Of a DNA stretch of 64,000 bases, positions 63,101-64,000 are shown in pieces. Source of the DNA: Ruegeria atlantica (lineage in GTDB: Bacteria > Pseudomonadota > Alphaproteobacteria > Rhodobacterales > Rhodobacteraceae). Where the stretch lies: NCBI RefSeq assembly GCF_013033965.1, contig NZ_WQFE01000015.1, positions 1 through 64,000 of the forward strand, given 5' to 3'. The position numbers were made by a program, and so were the translations under genes. The notes beneath the pieces are model-generated. The model was given only the letters and a program-made list of their open reading frames with translations, ran no database searches and was not told where the DNA came from. Position 1 is the stretch's first letter. Each line of letters begins with the position of its first letter.

Positions 63101-64000
63101 CCTTCGAACGCCTCATCCGGATCCCAGTTGCTGCGACCGACATAGTTGTTGGCGCGCACACGTTCGGCCACATCGCCATGCAGCGTTTCTGATCCTGCAA
63201 GCTCACCATTGAGGTAAAGGCGGAGTTCATTTGCTTGATCGTCGATTACAGCCGAAAAATCAAATTCGGTGCCTTGCTCAATGTAGTCTGAGATCGTGAT
63301 CTTCGTGCTGCCAGCGCCGCCTTCGTTGAACTCAAACCTAAGATCGTTTGTGTTGCCGACACGGGTCAAAAGGATGTTTCCACCTTCGGTATCTGTGTTG
63401 GTTGTTCGGTTACCACCGAAGTCAAATACCCGTTCCCAATTGTTGACGCCGTCGAACCGGGCCGTCCCTGCTATGGTCATCTGACCACCAGAGGTAAAAT
63501 CGCCCAGATCGGAGTACTCGCCGCTGCCATCGTATTCCGTTGCGATTGCTGCCGAGTGAATCGTGTTCTCTGGCGCACGCAGTGCGATGACTTCCTGCAC
63601 GCGAACGTTGTCGATCAGACCGCCAAAGCCGGGGTTGTCTCCAACCGCGCGCAGCTCCAGGCGCGATGTGTCACCTACATCTCCGGAAATACGGAACGTG
63701 TATGTGGTCCAGTCTGTACCGTTGTTGAGGGTCCCCAGACGCTCACCGGCCCAATAAACTTCGACGGCCTGGTGTTCGGGGTTGGATGCGCTTCTTAGCC
63801 GGTAATCAATGGCTACTTCGTAAACGCTGTTTTGGCGTGTGCCAATGTCTTGATAAATTGCTGTGTTTTCGCCGTTTGCTGCGAGTTCAATAAATGTGCG
63901 GCCCGAGGAGGTTTCTACGCCACCCAGACCATCTGTATGAAACTCGGTCACGGTGCTTTGCGCTACAGTCCAGCCGTCGGGCGTACCAAACGAGAACCCG
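57154..64000 (-). CDS. giant RTX protein with LamG-like domains (5' end outside window)
   Basis: At least 2,281 residues; the frame is open to the window edge. Residue numbers below count from the codon at 63951. Residues 1-125 form a jelly-roll-like domain (VEVYWAGERLGTLN, GFGGLIDNVRVQEV). Three tandem LamG-like domains follow (about 139-296, 336-492, 521-680; shared ELRLYLNGEL and NNYVGRSNW). Array 1 (about 717-1150) and array 2 (about 1675-1980) consist of 18-residue units such as GETNLGILGTGNNVALAI. They are separated by 500 residues with two proline-strand segments (LPEISLPTISTPELQLPG). The C-terminus, past a last small repeat (GGGGDDVFF), is acidic with a helical end, as in uncleaved type I signals. 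Secretion by the 49981-55032 exporter and acylation by the gene at 56571 are inferred. It could be a cytolysin or a large adhesin. Confidence 0.93.
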   Translation of the reverse strand, partial: GFSFGTPDGWTVAQSTVTEFHTDGLGGVETSSGRTFIELAANGENTAIYQDIGTRQNSVYEVAIDYRLRSASNPEHQAVEVYWAGERLGTLNNGTDWTTYTFRISGDVGDTSRLELRAVGDNPGFGGLIDNVRVQEVIALRAPENTIHSAAIATEYDGSGEYSDLGDFTSGGQMTIAGTARFDGVNNWERVFDFGGNRTTNTDTEGGNILLTRVGNTNDLRFEFNEGGAGSTKITISDYIEQGTEFDFSAVIDDQANELRLYLNGELAGSETLHGDVAERVRANNYVGRSNWDPDEAFEGSIQNFQVLNEAADLAQAQSLRTELASGPAVVAELLAEGQVPVGLLSSGQAVFDGSGAYADLGNFESGGQMTIAGTARFDGSNNWERIFDFGGNRSGNADPEGGNLVLARQGTSNNLVFAFNEGSSGYTEIVAANAIQHGEKIDFAAVVDNDSDELRLYLNGELSGTAALHGDVSQQIRNNNYVGRSNWENDASFHGAVENFQVLNEAVTLDEAQALRGSVATNSANVLNGAESIAGYDGTQNFSGGSHNDLGDFTTGGQLTITGKARFDGNNSYERIFDFGGNRTTNTDVAGGNILLARQGTSNNLTFQFTESGIGGTAVTVENVIQQGEEFDFAAVVDDQANELRLYLDGELAGSATLHGDVAERVRANNYVGRSNWENDAAFDGQVSDFAVYDRVLSESQIEAIHDGPLVVAELRGQNDVVEPGNEIEAYGTGNLIVSGSGDDRIRAGSLLGIGTAAAVTAANNSEDDFVRGAFGTDDGTIYGEENLGSSFTNLLSGLGNLGNVIIAGNGDNVVKSYGGANIIQAGSGDDYIVAYGLANGVVAGDGNNKLQLIGAQNAVWGGNGNDEVHFIGDDNLFILGDGSNRVTGFAPSFFVPPGVNNVTGLVGNVIIGAGGVDDVLVFGTQNFLLLGGGNNIAIAFGKTNVIQGASGNDFFVGLGAGNFVNAGDGDNFLVLGGLLNFALTGAGNDVSFQLGTDNIGFYGGGENRVFIGGERNFVLTGTGDDTVVSIAVPTVSLIIQAITGVELPTGNVAITGAGRDNVILIGRYNAALTGNDHDIAILGGEYNFLAAGAGDDISLLVGKHNLALYEGGRDIGLAIGQNNIVFSGSGDDIVGVIGETNVVFGGTGSDLVLAAGKFNFIVTDNELEFSLIQVKSLLGEDDFNPVSDLKLKDGDQFSVSATPFADISAFFPDIEFSDPDVPDYEFPTLTLDQYDLPIPSIPELRGAPEYQYGELGNYGLPEISLPTISTPELQLPGQSFPSISIPDITAFNLQVDQAGVQIEQQTNISNNHFGAANSFGRDFLGANSSDGNAGTIFGTETDLTFWQEGEDYGVEGYTLAETNFGVGDADGSVDVSGTNTGFEDSGSFTAATQGNYNLLDTSLDSQDELNIDRTGVEYDFSVDVQAGDVVSGSIEGSVAVPFSGTPVATHNTLSINGTQTDVALNLTNDKTYEVQVSYLASSVAGTEADDIIVYYTDERGKQEIGRIDPTAANEEQTAKFRFRAEDGGSISVESQSGGAPVTEITGVDVYKSDVSLIELPTVSLPDLTLPEFHLNGLDLSGLEAVETALSGRELFGLQVPEFDIPSEGLKVPDFDLSEHVNRDEVKLEALSYTIPALNIPNIAGIQWDERIGDYSHEFSLLQSQVVEAEESVIALNPDYNGTGDTETVYGDIAVAVGEENHVYTGRGDDAALLVGKKNVFYGGSEDDIAILAGETNLGILGTGNNVALAIGKTNRLAARGGTDFLITIGEENKITSAGDNTAVLLGKKNEYEAFNTFSGSDVVLSAGQENDVKLGYGNDTAFVIGYKNEVAGQAADDIIVALGFENEVKLGTGSDFGVIAGIKNEVLGDATGQANGSDIIFTLGAANRVDAGGGTDSIFTLGLANLIIAGGDADLVITGGVFNATSLGDGNDALVNFGAGSFTTGGLGDDYLIDMGVGFATFGNDGNDTFLSAGYGFTSGGAGNDHFLNFGLGTLEAYAEAGITILGDAIGGVISALEQVSSLLGAETFKGPSQFLVNGTGVVSQGGGGDDVFFSGFGRTVALGQTGDDSYIYTIGSGELVIGEHLGTDILGELDSQRFNVSGLNEGLAGESSLEDIARGDEVNTIFIETARTDLTTDLTIDNLKLSNSDATIDIVVNGASVGKILQNGLGDNDVFRLKDHDSTSNFTFAELKANAASAAPSQHTDFDSASVLAQGLQETLNWLNSVEAADAETSETGRELSTGEFAVVAEVYDTIYDAKTAVDGVIANKTDNSATSAA
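57718..57882 (-). repeat. terminal short RTX repeat cluster
   Basis: Encodes about residues 2024-2078 of the RTX protein, with GTGVVSQGGGGDDVFFSGFG and GQTGDDSYIYTIGSG. These are closer to the classic nonapeptide than the long arrays, and lie just ahead of the presumed secretion signal, where calcium-driven folding usually starts. Confidence 0.6.
58012..58929 (-). repeat. RTX 18-residue repeat array 2
   Basis: About 16 units of mostly 18 residues, pattern G-x-x-N-x4-G-x-G-x-D-x-h4 (examples GEENHVYTGRGDDAALLV, GQENDVKLGYGNDTAFVI, GAANRVDAGGGTDSIFTL). Two units carry short insertions. Late units lose the Asn (GAGSFTTGGLGDDYLIDM). Confidence 0.85.
60502..61803 (-). repeat. RTX 18-residue repeat array 1
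   Basis: About 17 units with the same 18-residue pattern as array 2 (GAQNAVWGGNGNDEVHFI, GTQNFLLLGGGNNIAIAF, GQNNIVFSGSGDDIVGVI). Three larger insertions interrupt it (near residues 735-790, 875-895 and 1017-1035). Confidence 0.85.
61912..63537 (-). repeat. three tandem LamG-like domain repeats
   Basis: Copies at about 63537-63064, 62946-62476 and 62391-61912. Each encodes a D-L-G-D/N-F start, GGQMTIAGTARFDG or a variant, an FDFGGNR core, ELRLYLNGEL and NNYVGRSNW. Long near-identical stretches point to recent duplication. Confidence 0.85.

Noticed and set aside
57266-63798. Many plus-strand frames opposite the RTX gene (for example 57266-57778 and 60763-61347)
   Set aside because: They are by-products of the repetitive Gly/Asp codons of the RTX arrays on the minus strand.

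Overview
The window looks like the chromosome of a marine alphaproteobacterium of the Roseobacter/Rhodobacteraceae type. The grounds are moderately GC-rich coding sequence, many ABC importers with Tat- or Sec-exported binding proteins, MocR, LacI, GlxA and Lrp regulators, a PEP carboxylase, and a giant glycine/aspartate-rich RTX protein with its own type I exporter. This assignment is inference from gene content; there is no rRNA or marker gene. No tRNA, rRNA, CRISPR array or intact mobile element was seen.

Layout. 1-3.0 kb: a methyltransferase and alpha/beta hydrolase pair, divergent from a one-component regulator that fuses a winged-helix domain to an alpha/beta hydrolase. 3.0-8.4 kb: a sugar/polyol ABC importer operon (binding protein, two permeases, ATPase) ending in its LacI-type regulator, with a perfect LacI-like palindrome in the promoter. 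8.6-11 kb: a MocR regulator divergent from a DMT exporter. 11-13.8 kb: a WYL regulator and two VOC proteins, followed by decayed genes (an NAD(P)H-binding oxidoreductase and a GNAT acetyltransferase). 14-16.8 kb: ppc, preceded by a possible coupled leader ORF. 17.1-17.7 kb: a decayed IS5-type transposase. 17.9-20 kb: a GAF-LuxR regulator and a Tat-exported metallo-beta-lactamase-fold hydrolase. 20-27 kb: a small membrane protein, an XRE regulator, a GlxA regulator with NhaC, and a membrane-anchored AraC regulator divergent from a sterol-desaturase/DUF2147 fusion. 27-31 kb: two small unknown genes, an EEP-family enzyme and sstT.

32-43.4 kb is a peptide-scavenging locus: an XRE regulator divergent from a CocE-type hydrolase, a complete Dpp-type ABC importer (A-B-C-D-F), a YtcJ-type amidohydrolase and an MlrC-type M81 metallopeptidase. 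43.8-49.3 kb is an amine- or amide-catabolism-like operon: an Lrp regulator divergent from a Rieske oxygenase, glyoxalase I, an EutQ-like cupin, a type III glutamine synthetase homologue and a MetX-like hydrolase. Its substrate cannot be read from the sequence.

50-64 kb (minus strand) is a type I secretion/RTX locus. A giant RTX protein (over 2,280 residues, 5' end outside the window) is followed by a HlyC-type lysine acyltransferase. About 1 kb of AT-rich DNA then separates these from a 103-residue unknown protein, an HlyB-like ABC exporter with a degenerate C39 domain, HlyD and a TolC-family lipoprotein. The RTX protein carries three tandem LamG-like domains and two long arrays of an 18-residue repeat in which canonical calcium-binding nonapeptides alternate with a G-x-x-N nonapeptide. 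This is the most unusual system in the window. A recurring theme is a stable hairpin directly after the gene whose product is expected to be most abundant (both ABC binding proteins, the RTX protein, and perhaps the 103-residue protein).
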